IMG/VR virus record: IMGVR_UViG_3300044616_000654
Coordinates: 1-22,342 of that record
Length of the DNA stretch: 22,342 nt
Strand: one strand, 5' to 3'
Source: a virus
In this document: one piece after another, positions 1-8,339 of the stretch
Numbering within the stretch: the stretch's first letter is position 1
Layout: every line of letters starts with the position of its first letter
Notes under the pieces: model-generated
Databases searched by the model: none
What the model saw: only the letters and a program-made list of their open reading frames with translations
What the model was told of the DNA's origin: nothing
Made by a program: the position numbers and the translations under genes

Positions 1-2
1 AT

Positions 3-101
3 AATTTGTATAAAACATCATTCTATTTGATTGATGAACAATGTCATCCAATGTTGTTCGAACTCGAACTGGAAAATCCAGAAATGTTACCTGCTGATTA
101 A
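3..101 (+). CDS. 3' end of an unrecognised gene (partial)
   Basis: An open frame enters from the left edge and runs for 32 codons to a TAA at 99-101. The visible C-terminus ends in an acidic, Leu/Met-rich stretch (MLFELELENPEMLPAD). No domain can be recognised in so short a piece. Its position directly upstream of a late structural cluster makes a virion or baseplate gene plausible, but that is only context. The frame was chosen because its residue mix looks protein-like and it is open from the edge. An unrelated small gene or a chance frame cannot be excluded. Confidence 0.5.
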   Translation, partial: NLYKTSFYLIDEQCHPMLFELELENPEMLPAD

Positions 102-214
102 TTCGCCCTATAAGCATTAAATTGATGCGCGACCTTTGTAACGTCGAGAACTCGGGGAGGTACCGGGATGGGGCTTAACTAAATAATGATACCTGGATGT
201 CTGCAAACTTCAGG

Positions 215-237
215 AAGAGGGTGAAAATCCCTCTTTT
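215..237 (+). terminator. Possible intrinsic terminator
   Basis: AAGAGGG (215-221) pairs with CCCTCTT (229-235) across a 7-base loop and is followed by two further T residues. The stem is 7 bp with three G-C pairs and the T tract is short, so termination is likely but not strong. It would end transcripts coming from the upstream gene, just before the late promoter at 242. Confidence 0.5.
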
Positions 238-241
238 ATCA

Positions 242-249
242 TATAAATA
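242..249 (+). promoter_or_regulatory. Late promoter (TATAAATA)
   Basis: This is an exact match to the T4 late promoter consensus octamer TATAAATA. It lies 26 bases before the mini-ORF at 276 and would drive that ORF and the Mom-like gene. The expected transcription start falls within the right arm of the inverted repeat at 254-266. Confidence 0.75.
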
Positions 250-275
250 CCTATGCAGACATCTAGAGTAGAACT

Positions 276-356
276 ATGCCTAACTGGACGGAAGAAGGTT
301 TCCAGCGTATTAATGATGTTGCAAATACTGTAGAATTTTTGTTGAATGAAAAGTGA
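276..356 (+). CDS. 26-aa mini-ORF overlapping the Mom-like gene
   Basis: This ATG-to-TGA frame of 26 codons (starting MPNWTEEGFQRIND) begins 26 bases after the late promoter octamer. It ends inside the next gene, in the shared sequence ATGAAAAGTGA at 346-356. The peptide is acidic to neutral, looks helical, and has no Cys or recognisable domain. No clear Shine-Dalgarno precedes it, nor does one precede the downstream ATG at 346, so the 11-base overlap could couple their translation. In phage Mu the translational activator com also overlaps mom, but this peptide has no Com-like zinc-finger cysteines, so only the layout is comparable. It could instead be a non-functional leader. Confidence 0.45.
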   Translation: MPNWTEEGFQRINDVANTVEFLLNEK

Positions 357-939
357 TTATCACATTGACAGAATCAATAAGTCCGAAACCGCAGAATTAC
401 TTCTGCGGTTTCATTATTTGAAAGATCTGTCAAAAGGTTTCAAAGTAGGATATAATTACGGTCTATACAAGAATAATGATTTCTGTTTTATGAACATTGG
501 TGGTGCTTGTGGAGTTTGTATCTTCACTGGATTACCTGTTCCAGAAATCGCAAAAGGTGCATTTGGATTAGAAAGAAATGAACAACAAGGGCTCTTCGAA
601 CTCTCAAGACTTTGCATTCACCCTGATACGCAGTCACGCGAATATAACATCACTTCTTGGTTTGTGTCACGAGCGATTAGACAACTTCGGAAAGATACTG
701 AAGTTAAAGCAATCATTTCTTATGCTGATTCAGATTACCATACTGGTACAATTTATCGGGCTTGCAACTTTAAATATGCAGGTCTCACAGATCCTAAAAA
801 AGACTTCTACTTTGCAGACGGAACTAAACACTCTCGTGGAAGAGTCAAAGGTGCGGAAGGGGAGTGGAAAGACAGAAGTCGTAAACACAGATATGTGATG
901 GTGTTTGATAAAAGTTTGAAGCTGTTATGGGATAAATAA
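346..939 (+). CDS. Mom-like DNA adenine modification protein (GNAT-type acyltransferase)
   Basis: The 197-aa product resembles phage Mu Mom, which converts adenine in DNA to a methylcarbamoyl form and so protects phage DNA from many restriction enzymes. Matching features are HYLKDLSKGFK at 23-33, the ELSRL motif at 85-89, SYAD at 125-128, and HTGTIYRACNF at 132-142 followed by YAGLT. Mu Mom, as I remember it, has the same order: ELSRL, then YAD, then GTIYQATNF and GLT. The basic C-terminus (KHSRGRVKG and RSRKHR) could bind DNA. The length is close to that of the Mu protein. The gene follows a late promoter and overlaps a mini-ORF, and its stop codon overlaps the next late promoter. The protein belongs to the wider N-acetyltransferase fold, so a different acyl substrate is possible. 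Late expression would suit modification of DNA about to be packaged. Confidence 0.75.
   Translation: MKSDYHIDRINKSETAELLLRFHYLKDLSKGFKVGYNYGLYKNNDFCFMNIGGACGVCIFTGLPVPEIAKGAFGLERNEQQGLFELSRLCIHPDTQSREYNITSWFVSRAIRQLRKDTEVKAIISYADSDYHTGTIYRACNFKYAGLTDPKKDFYFADGTKHSRGRVKGAEGEWKDRSRKHRYVMVFDKSLKLLWDK
931..938 (+). promoter_or_regulatory. Late promoter (GATAAATA)
   Basis: The core ATAAATA overlaps the last codons and stop of the Mom-like gene and lies 17 bases before the ATG of the first fibre gene. It is one of eight such octamers placed in front of genes in this window. Confidence 0.65.
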
Positions 940-955
940 CTAAAAAAAGACTATA

Positions 956-3220
956 ATGGCACTTACTAAAATCACTGGTGACGTTATTGCAACAAACACT
1001 AGCATTACCGCAGTTGGCGCTACGTTTACTGGTAATGTTTCGATCGCTGGGACAATTAGCTACGAAGATGTCACCAACGTAGACTCGGTTGGTCTGATTA
1101 CTGCAAGAAGTGGAATTAATATTACTAGTGGTGGATTGATTGTTACTGGAGTAAGCACGGTTTCTGCAGGTAGTACTAGTGCTCCATCAATCAGCCCAAG
1201 TGGAGATACGAACACCGGCATCTTCTTCCCATCGGCTGATACGATCGCTTTTGGAGAAGGTGGTTCGGAAGTATTAAGGATTGATTCATCTGGTCGTCTC
1301 TTAGTTGGCACATCTACAGCGCGTAGTAATTTCTTTGGCACAACTCTTAGTTCTTTAACTCAAACAGAAGGAACAGGTGGTTCTACTGCACGGGGTGCTT
1401 TAAGCGTAATTAATAATGATGTAAGCAATAACCCTGCTTACGTTCTTCTTGGAAGATCAGGTGCAGCAACACTTGGTTCAAATGCTGCGGTTGTCAGTGG
1501 AAGCCGCCTTGGAACTTTAACTTTTCACGGTGCAGATGGTACTAGTTTTATCGAAGCGGCAACTGTTGCCGGTGAAGTAGATGGGACGCCTGGCACCAGT
1601 GACATGCCGGGCAGGCTTGTTTTTTCTACGACCTCAGATAATGCTGGCTCGCCCACCGAGCGGATGCGCCTGGACTCCAGTGGCGGATTCCAGTTTAAGG
1701 GCGCAGGTACTGCAGGTGTCACCCAAGCCGTCAGCTTCAACGGCAGCGCACCTGTTAATAGCCTCGTTATTGACTCGTCGGGGCGGGTAGGTCTGGGGAC
1801 TAGTAGCCCTGGGGCATTGTTGCATTTATCAGCAACTGCAGGCAACCAAGAACTTCGGCTGAGTGATACTACTAACACCGCGATGGGACGAATGTATGTC
1901 GCTAACGGTACTTACCTTATTTCAGAAACCGCTCATCCGATTGTTTTCCAGACTAATGCCACCAATCGCATGACGATTGATTCAAGTGGCAATGTCAACA
2001 TTGATAGCAATACACTCTACGTTGATGCCACCAATAACAGAGTAGGGATTGGCGCTACGACGGTTGGCGATTTACTTCACCTCAGGGCTGCGACTACACC
2101 CCATCTGCGTATTGACCACACTACAACCAGTTCGTTTGGAGCGGTTCAATTTTATGAAGATACAACCCAGCAGGCATCCATTGGCGCACTGGGTTCTACC
2201 AGCAGTGGAACAGGCGGTGGCAATGCACTGCAGATTTGGAATTTCCTAAACGCGCCAACTGTATTTGCTACAAACAATCAAGAACGCGCCCGCATCGACA
2301 GCTCGGGACGCTTGTTAGTTGGCACGTCTTCTAGCCGTGCCATTTATGGCATTTCATCCGCAATCCAAATAGAAGGTACTGGTTTTGACACAAGTTCCTT
2401 AAGTCTAATCTGCAACAACAATGGTTCTCAAAGTGCATACCTTGCGCTGGGAAGAACAAGAGGCACGTCTGTTGGTAGCACAACAACGATTGCAAACGGT
2501 GACATTCTTGGTGCTGTTTCATTTACGGGTGCACATAACTCTGGGCTTACAGGCGCCTCTGCTTCTATTACTGGGTACGTAGACGGCACCCCCGGCGCTA
2601 ACGACATCCCAGGCCGCCTAGAGTTCTCCACTACCGCCGATGGAGCGAGCAGCCCGACGGAGCGGATGAGGATTGATCAAAACGGCCATATCAAAACTTA
2701 CAGCACGGGTAACGGGCATACGGTAAACGTTTCTGCCGGCGGTGGAACTAGCACTTTTATTTATGCTGGCAACAGATCGTCAACTGATGTTCAAGGAAGC
2801 GGTGGCACAACGGTTTACTATGTTTACTCAAACGGAAACGTTCAAAATACAAACGGCAGTTACACCACACTTTCTGATGCCAAATTAAAAGAAAACATTG
2901 TTGACGCCCACTCGCAGTGGAATGATCTGAAAGCAATCCAAATTCGTAACTGGAACTTTAAGAACGAGACCGGTTACGAAACACATCGTCAAATTGGACC
3001 CGTTGCACAGGAGTTGGAGCAAGTATGCCCTGGTCTTGTCTTTGAGACACAGGACCGTGATGCAGATGGTAACGAGACCGGAGAAGTCACCAAGGGTGTT
3101 AATCAATCCGTTCTTTATATGAAGGCTGTCAAGGCGTTACAAGAAGCAATGGAACGCATCGAGCAACTGGAAGCAAGCAACGCTGATCTGCTGGCCAGAG
3201 TAACAGCTCTTGAGTCATAA
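956..3220 (+). CDS. Tail fibre with C-terminal S74 intramolecular chaperone domain
   Basis: This 754-aa structural protein is probably a trimeric receptor-binding fibre. The N-terminal part carries the shared shaft module TFTGNVSIAGT...EDVTNVDSVGLITARSG (about residues 24-53), then GDTNTGIFFPSADTIAF and SSGRLLVGTS. The middle has two copies of the VDGTPG...PGRL module (DNA about 1579-1677 and 2580-2673) plus VGLGTSSPGA and VGIGAT repeats typical of beta-structured shafts. The C-terminus from Ser640 (SDAKLKENI) is a peptidase S74 chaperone domain, with Ser640 and Lys645 at the five-residue spacing of the endosialidase Ser-Lys dyad. Self-cleavage before Ser640 would release about 115 aa. A coiled coil (about 720-754) ends the protein. 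The middle uses more GC-rich codons than the N-terminus, suggesting mosaic origin. The late promoter lies at 931. Confidence 0.88.
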   Translation: MALTKITGDVIATNTSITAVGATFTGNVSIAGTISYEDVTNVDSVGLITARSGINITSGGLIVTGVSTVSAGSTSAPSISPSGDTNTGIFFPSADTIAFGEGGSEVLRIDSSGRLLVGTSTARSNFFGTTLSSLTQTEGTGGSTARGALSVINNDVSNNPAYVLLGRSGAATLGSNAAVVSGSRLGTLTFHGADGTSFIEAATVAGEVDGTPGTSDMPGRLVFSTTSDNAGSPTERMRLDSSGGFQFKGAGTAGVTQAVSFNGSAPVNSLVIDSSGRVGLGTSSPGALLHLSATAGNQELRLSDTTNTAMGRMYVANGTYLISETAHPIVFQTNATNRMTIDSSGNVNIDSNTLYVDATNNRVGIGATTVGDLLHLRAATTPHLRIDHTTTSSFGAVQFYEDTTQQASIGALGSTSSGTGGGNALQIWNFLNAPTVFATNNQERARIDSSGRLLVGTSSSRAIYGISSAIQIEGTGFDTSSLSLICNNNGSQSAYLALGRTRGTSVGSTTTIANGDILGAVSFTGAHNSGLTGASASITGYVDGTPGANDIPGRLEFSTTADGASSPTERMRIDQNGHIKTYSTGNGHTVNVSAGGGTSTFIYAGNRSSTDVQGSGGTTVYYVYSNGNVQNTNGSYTTLSDAKLKENIVDAHSQWNDLKAIQIRNWNFKNETGYETHRQIGPVAQELEQVCPGLVFETQDRDADGNETGEVTKGVNQSVLYMKAVKALQEAMERIEQLEASNADLLARVTALES

Positions 3221-3245
3221 CAACTTTACTCACTAATTTGCCCTG

Positions 3246-3253
3246 AATAAATA
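3246..3253 (+). promoter_or_regulatory. Late promoter (AATAAATA)
   Basis: This ATAAATA octamer lies in the short gap after the first fibre gene, 27 bases before the ATG of the 1675-aa protein. Confidence 0.65.
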
Positions 3254-3280
3254 TAACAGAAGAAAATCTATGACAATAAG

Positions 3281-6200
3281 ATGCCTCTCTCAAGACTAGA
3301 GAACTTTCTCAAAAATATTCAGGGCAATGTCATTTACGTTGATCCGAATGAGCTAGATGCAACGGATAGTATTGAAAACCAAGGTAACTCACAAACGAGA
3401 CCTTTCAAAACTATTCAGAGAGCTCTTATTGAAGCCGCAAGGTTTTCGTATGTAGCAGGTCAAAGAAATGATAAGTTTGATCAAACCACGATCATTCTTG
3501 CCGCTGGTACTCACTACGTAGACAATAGACCTGGTTGGATTCCTTATGCATCGGGTACTAATGCAAGATATTATACTCGATTTGGTTCAAGTAACCTTAT
3601 TCTAAGCCCATATGGCTTAAGTAGTAATTTTGATTTAACATCATCCGATAACGAACTGTATAAGTTAAACAGTGTTCGTGGTGGTGTAATTATTCCAAGA
3701 GGAACATCAATCGTTGGTAAGGATCTTCGTAAGACCAAGATCTATCCAAAGTATGTTCCAGATCCAGAAAACAACAATATTGAATCTTCAGCTATCTTTA
3801 GACTGACCGGTGCGTGTTATATTTCTCAGTTTACAATCTTTGATGGTAATCCTTCTGGTAACGTTTATAAGGACTACACATCAAACACTTATGCACCTAA
3901 CTTCTCTCACCATAAATTAACGTGTTTTGAGTATGTTGATGGTGCAAATGATGTTGTCATTAATGACAACTTCTTGAACATCAGTTCAACATTCACTGAC
4001 CTTGATATGTATTATCAAAAGGTTGGGGATGTTTATGACTCTGGAACTGGAAGACCGATTGAACCTGATTTCCCATCAGGATCGGTTGATTTCCAAACAA
4101 GAGTTGAAGAGTATCGAATCGTTGGTTCAAAAGGTGAACAGGTTGGTATTTCATCAATCAAATCTGGTGACGGTGCAACTGCATCGACAACCATCACAGT
4201 TGATTTAGAATCTGCATTGGTTGATCTTTCGATTGACACTCCAGTTCGTATTTCTGGTGTCAGCACTTCTGGATACAATGGCATTCACGTTGTATCGGAA
4301 GTTGTATCCACCACACAATTCAAGTACGTTGTACCTTCTGCTCCCAATAATCCACTTCCAACATTAACAAGTGCAGACGTTAATATTGAAGTTGATACGA
4401 TTAACTCTGCATCTCCATATCTGTTTAATCTTTCCAAGAGATCCGTATTTGGTCTGAATGGTATTCACTTAGATGGATCAAAAGTCACTGGATTCAAGAG
4501 TGGTCTGGTTGCACAATTCACTGGTAATGCACTGCAGAAAGATGATAAGGCGTTCGTAAGATACAACACCACATCTGGTCAGTATGATGATTATACGGCT
4601 GTTAACAATCTTCACTTAGATCCAGAAGCTGTTTACAAACCTGGATACAAATCCACTCATATTAAAGTGTCGAATGATTCAATCATTCAGGCTGTTTCAG
4701 TATTTGCAATCGGTCATAACAATCAATACGTTGCTGAGAGTGGTGGAGAACTGTCTCTCGCTAACTGCAATGCAAACTTTGGTGAAAATGCTCTGTTGTC
4801 TGAAGGTTTCAAACAAGCCGCATTAGGCCCAGACAATGCAGCGTACATCACTCACATCATTCCGCCAAAGGAAATTGTTGATGGAGAGACAAATGTTGAT
4901 TACTTGTCCATCGATGTAGACAAGACCATTGGTATTGGTACGGTCACGAGACTGTATTTTGAAGGATACACAAATCAAGATTCACCTCCTCCATACATTG
5001 TTGATGGTTATCGTATTGGTGCAAATACAAATGATCGATTAAGAGTTCAATTGAACATTCGTGGAAACGAAGGAGATTTTGTTTCCAAAATTGTAATGCC
5101 ATCAGCAACAGGTATTACTACAAATACAGGTGAAAAGTCTTATGTTGTTTCCAATTCTATTGGTGTTAGCAACATCAGTTCTAACATCATTAGTTTCAAG
5201 ACAAATCACAATCTGATTGATGGAGAATCGATTCGTATTCTTTCAAACAATGGATTCTTACCTGATGGTTTGGACGATGATCAAGTTTATTATGCCATTG
5301 TCAGTGGTTTAAGCAGCAATGCAATCAAAGTTGCAAGAACGTTCAACGATGCTCTAGAAGGAACGTCTCTGACAATCAACAACACGGGTGGAGAACTGAG
5401 TGTTGTCAGCCGTGTCTCTGATAAGAAATCAGGTGATATTGGTCACCCAATTCAATTTGATGTTCCAAATAAGAACTGGTACATTAACGTTTCGAATCAA
5501 ACCATTGATAACGAGATTTATCCAACAATCATTGGATTTGGAACAACAGCCTTAGGTGCAAACACACCAAAGACATATTTCACAAGAAAAGAAAATTCAA
5601 GAAGTATTGAAGATTCGATCTATCGTCTCAGATATGTGATTCCTGCAGGTATCACCACTGCAAGACCACCAATCGAAGGATACATCATTCAAGAAACGAG
5701 TGATACAACTGGTGCTACGGATTCAGAAATCACTGCGACATCTCTGACAAACATTGATGATCAAAAGAACTTCCACTTCTTAAGTGAAGCATCTTGGAAC
5801 AGCAACATCGCTACCGTGATGTCAGAAGAACCACATAATTTAACTGTCGGTTCGATTGTCAATGTAAACAAAATTACTTCATCCAACAACGCGACTGGTA
5901 TTGGTAGCTCTGGTTTTAATGGTCGTTTTGAAGTTATTGGTATTACAAGTGCAAGAGGATTCCAATATTCTCTCACCGATAATCCTGGATCATCAACACT
6001 TAGCAATCAAACGAGAACTGTTGATGATCTTCCAAACTTCTCAAGAAATGAATACGAAAAGACATTCTACATCTACAAGGTAGAAGAAGTCAAGAAACAC
6101 ATCACGGGTGAACAGGATGGCGTTTATCATCTGGTCTGTTTGCATTATGATGCATCTCCAACAGTTTCTCCATTTACAGGATTCAAGTTCAGTCAACCAG

Positions 6201-8308
6201 TCAAAGATCTGTATCCACAAATTGATAGAGACAATCCAGTATCTGATCCTTCTGCAGCCATCAGTCACGCTGAATCAAAACCAATTGGTAAGGTTGTATC
6301 CAGTGATGTAAGAAAGAGTATCACAAAAGATACGATTCAGAAGTTCTTAGGGCAGAATGATATCAGTGTTGGTATCACCAGTATCGTTACAGATATGGGC
6401 ACTGGTCTTGCTCATACAGCTTATCTGTCAGTTGAACATCAATTAAACTCGATTGTATCTGTTGGTATTGCTTCTTCTGGTGTTGGTTATGGTTCTGGAA
6501 GTTCAGCCACATTATATGGTGCTAAGTTAGTTGGTGTTGGTGTTGGTAGCACTGCAGGTAGTGGTGCGATTGCAAATATCACTGTAGATGCAAATGGTGG
6601 TATCACTGGTGTAACGATTGTCAATGGTGGTGGTGCTTATGGTATTGGAAACTCCTTACAAGTTATTGGAGTCACCACATCAGCTGGTCACGTTGTCGGT
6701 ATTCTGACAGTTACTAACATCTATCAAGGTGTTGGTGAAGTCATTCAGATCGCTGGTATTCGTTCAGACACAAACCTGAAACTGAATAATACATTCAGAG
6801 TCACTGCAACTCCGAGTGCAAAAACTGTCTCGTTTGCTTCCACGGAAGTCATTAACTTCGGTATGTCATTGGGTGGCCCAAACAATGTAACTGTTGGAGC
6901 TGCAACTTCGGATGCAACGATGTCAGTCATTGGCCCATCAATCGGTGTCACTGCAATCTCTTATGACATTAACACTGGTATTGCCACCGTAGGTACAGGT
7001 ATCACTGCTCACGGGTTCCTTGCTGGTTCTAAGATTAAACTGGTTGGTGCTGGTCAAACTGCATACAATGGAGTCTTTACTGTTAAGGAAAGAGTTGGTC
7101 TTACGACATTTACGGTACATCTTGGAGTATCAACTGTCTCTGCACCAGCCTTAACTGGTTCTGTCTTTGCTTTCCCTGGTGGTTACTCATCTAACGATGG
7201 TGCGATCACGACTGCCGATGAAAAGGTCGGTAGCAGAATGAACAGTATGTACGCTGGAATTACCACAACGATGTCTGCTGGTATTTCTTCAACTTCATCT
7301 TCAATCAGTATCACCAATGCCACATCGAGTGGTTTGAACATTGGTGATTACATTATGGTGAACGACGAGATGATGAGAATCAGTAACACTTCAATTAATA
7401 CTGTATTCAGAGGTGTGTTTGGAACACAATCAACAAATCATTCTTCTGGAACCGTTATCAAGAAGGTAAGTGTTGTTCCTGTAGAACTGAGAAGAAGTTC
7501 TCTGATTCGTGCTGCAAACCAAACCTTTGAGTATGTTGGTTTCGGGCAAGGTAACTATTCTGTTGCTTTACCAGAGAATCAAACAAAAGTTCTGACAACA
7601 GAAGATCGTAAACTGGGTCAAACACAGAGAAGAAATGGTGGGCAGAATTACTACACAGGTCTGAATGATGTTGGTGAATACTTCATTGGTAATGCCGTCA
7701 TCAAAGGAACTACGGGCGAAGAAGAAGTATTTGATGCTCCAATTCCAACGGTAACTGGTGAAGACAAAGGTATTAAAAATGCCCTGACTGATAGTATCAA
7801 AGTAACTGGTGGTGCAAATAAAGACATTCTGTCTGAGTTTGATGGCCCAACGTTGTTCTCCAGTAAGATCACATCAACCTCTGTTGATGGTATTGAAGCT
7901 GTATCTCTTCAATTACAAGGTGATGCAAAAGTTGCGAGAAAGATTACTGTAGGTATTGCAACTCCAAGTGTCGGTGGTGCTGCTGGTGATGTCACGTTCT
8001 CATCAAAACCATCAGAAAGAGGATATGCTGGTTGGATTTACACCACACAAAACAGCTGGAGAAGATTTGGTCTTGTATCTCGTGATGCTGATGCAATGGT
8101 TGTGAGTGTCGATAGAATCGGCATTGGCACCACCAGCCCAGCGAACACTTTAAATGTAATTGGTATCAGTTCGTTTAGAGGTGATGTACGAGTTGGTGTT
8201 GGAACCACTCAAGGTTTAATTCTGACAGCTCCAAATGGATCACTGTATCGTTTGACCGTCAGCAACACTGGAGTTGTGAGTGCGATTTCAACCAGTGTTC
8301 TTTCATAA
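3281..8308 (+). CDS. Very large virion structural protein with pectin-lyase-like N-terminus
   Basis: The 1675-aa product is of a type common in cyanomyoviruses and is probably a baseplate or fibre component. The N-terminus (VIYVDPNELDATDS, then RPFKTIQRALIEAARFS, about residues 17-55) matches the opening of phage pectate-lyase-like beta-helix proteins. A Tyr/Phe-Asn-Gly beta domain appears three times: GYNGIHVV near residue 330, GFNGRFEV near 878 and AYNGVFTV near 1262. Each is followed by a T/F-x-F/Y strand. Near residues 1333-1395 is another domain (SGLNIGDYIMVNDEMMRI, then RGVFGTQ). The last about 110 residues carry GWIYTTQNSWRRFG and IGIGTTSPANTLNV, a shaft motif shared with the neighbouring fibres. 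Its codons are uniformly AT-rich, unlike the mosaic fibres beside it. A start at 3281 is supported by the late promoter 27 bases upstream, although the ribosome site is weak. No catalytic residues of a true lyase were identified. Confidence 0.85.
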   Translation: MPLSRLENFLKNIQGNVIYVDPNELDATDSIENQGNSQTRPFKTIQRALIEAARFSYVAGQRNDKFDQTTIILAAGTHYVDNRPGWIPYASGTNARYYTRFGSSNLILSPYGLSSNFDLTSSDNELYKLNSVRGGVIIPRGTSIVGKDLRKTKIYPKYVPDPENNNIESSAIFRLTGACYISQFTIFDGNPSGNVYKDYTSNTYAPNFSHHKLTCFEYVDGANDVVINDNFLNISSTFTDLDMYYQKVGDVYDSGTGRPIEPDFPSGSVDFQTRVEEYRIVGSKGEQVGISSIKSGDGATASTTITVDLESALVDLSIDTPVRISGVSTSGYNGIHVVSEVVSTTQFKYVVPSAPNNPLPTLTSADVNIEVDTINSASPYLFNLSKRSVFGLNGIHLDGSKVTGFKSGLVAQFTGNALQKDDKAFVRYNTTSGQYDDYTAVNNLHLDPEAVYKPGYKSTHIKVSNDSIIQAVSVFAIGHNNQYVAESGGELSLANCNANFGENALLSEGFKQAALGPDNAAYITHIIPPKEIVDGETNVDYLSIDVDKTIGIGTVTRLYFEGYTNQDSPPPYIVDGYRIGANTNDRLRVQLNIRGNEGDFVSKIVMPSATGITTNTGEKSYVVSNSIGVSNISSNIISFKTNHNLIDGESIRILSNNGFLPDGLDDDQVYYAIVSGLSSNAIKVARTFNDALEGTSLTINNTGGELSVVSRVSDKKSGDIGHPIQFDVPNKNWYINVSNQTIDNEIYPTIIGFGTTALGANTPKTYFTRKENSRSIEDSIYRLRYVIPAGITTARPPIEGYIIQETSDTTGATDSEITATSLTNIDDQKNFHFLSEASWNSNIATVMSEEPHNLTVGSIVNVNKITSSNNATGIGSSGFNGRFEVIGITSARGFQYSLTDNPGSSTLSNQTRTVDDLPNFSRNEYEKTFYIYKVEEVKKHITGEQDGVYHLVCLHYDASPTVSPFTGFKFSQPVKDLYPQIDRDNPVSDPSAAISHAESKPIGKVVSSDVRKSITKDTIQKFLGQNDISVGITSIVTDMGTGLAHTAYLSVEHQLNSIVSVGIASSGVGYGSGSSATLYGAKLVGVGVGSTAGSGAIANITVDANGGITGVTIVNGGGAYGIGNSLQVIGVTTSAGHVVGILTVTNIYQGVGEVIQIAGIRSDTNLKLNNTFRVTATPSAKTVSFASTEVINFGMSLGGPNNVTVGAATSDATMSVIGPSIGVTAISYDINTGIATVGTGITAHGFLAGSKIKLVGAGQTAYNGVFTVKERVGLTTFTVHLGVSTVSAPALTGSVFAFPGGYSSNDGAITTADEKVGSRMNSMYAGITTTMSAGISSTSSSISITNATSSGLNIGDYIMVNDEMMRISNTSINTVFRGVFGTQSTNHSSGTVIKKVSVVPVELRRSSLIRAANQTFEYVGFGQGNYSVALPENQTKVLTTEDRKLGQTQRRNGGQNYYTGLNDVGEYFIGNAVIKGTTGEEEVFDAPIPTVTGEDKGIKNALTDSIKVTGGANKDILSEFDGPTLFSSKITSTSVDGIEAVSLQLQGDAKVARKITVGIATPSVGGAAGDVTFSSKPSERGYAGWIYTTQNSWRRFGLVSRDADAMVVSVDRIGIGTTSPANTLNVIGISSFRGDVRVGVGTTQGLILTAPNGSLYRLTVSNTGVVSAISTSVLS

Positions 8309-8311
8309 ATA
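8304..8311 (+). promoter_or_regulatory. Late promoter (CATAAATA)
   Basis: This octamer overlaps the stop codon of the 1675-aa gene and lies 28 bases before the next ATG at 8340. Confidence 0.65.
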
Positions 8312-8320
8312 AAAAGAAAA

Positions 8321-8338
8321 GGGTGGAGAGTGAAACCC
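8321..8338 (+). promoter_or_regulatory. Leader mini-hairpin holding the ribosome-binding site
   Basis: GGGT (8321-8324) can pair with ACCC (8335-8338). The loop contains GGAGAG, the likely Shine-Dalgarno for the ATG at 8340. A closely related leader (GGG, then ATAGTGAA, then CCC) precedes the gene at 15017. Confidence 0.4.
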
Positions 8339-8339
8339 G

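Larger units (their letters stand above)
193..266. repeat. Long-range inverted repeat flanking a terminator-like hairpin and a late promoter
   Basis: The arms are CTGGATGTCTGCA (193-205) and TGCAGACATCTAG (254-266). Ten bases (196-205 with 254-263) are perfectly complementary, and the stem extends to 13 with one G/T position. The 48-base loop contains the hairpin at 215-235 and the promoter octamer at 242-249. The rest of the gap from 102 to 275 shows no gene I can support. Confidence 0.6.

Noticed and set aside
98-178. Possible short frame ending RDLCNVENSGRYRDGA
   Set aside because: It lies just after the first stop and could be a frameshift extension, but there is no slippery site or ribosome site and no recognisable family.
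102-275. tRNA or other structured RNA gene in the first gap
   Set aside because: No cloverleaf or T-loop sequence could be found; the visible structure is explained by a terminator-like hairpin and one inverted repeat.
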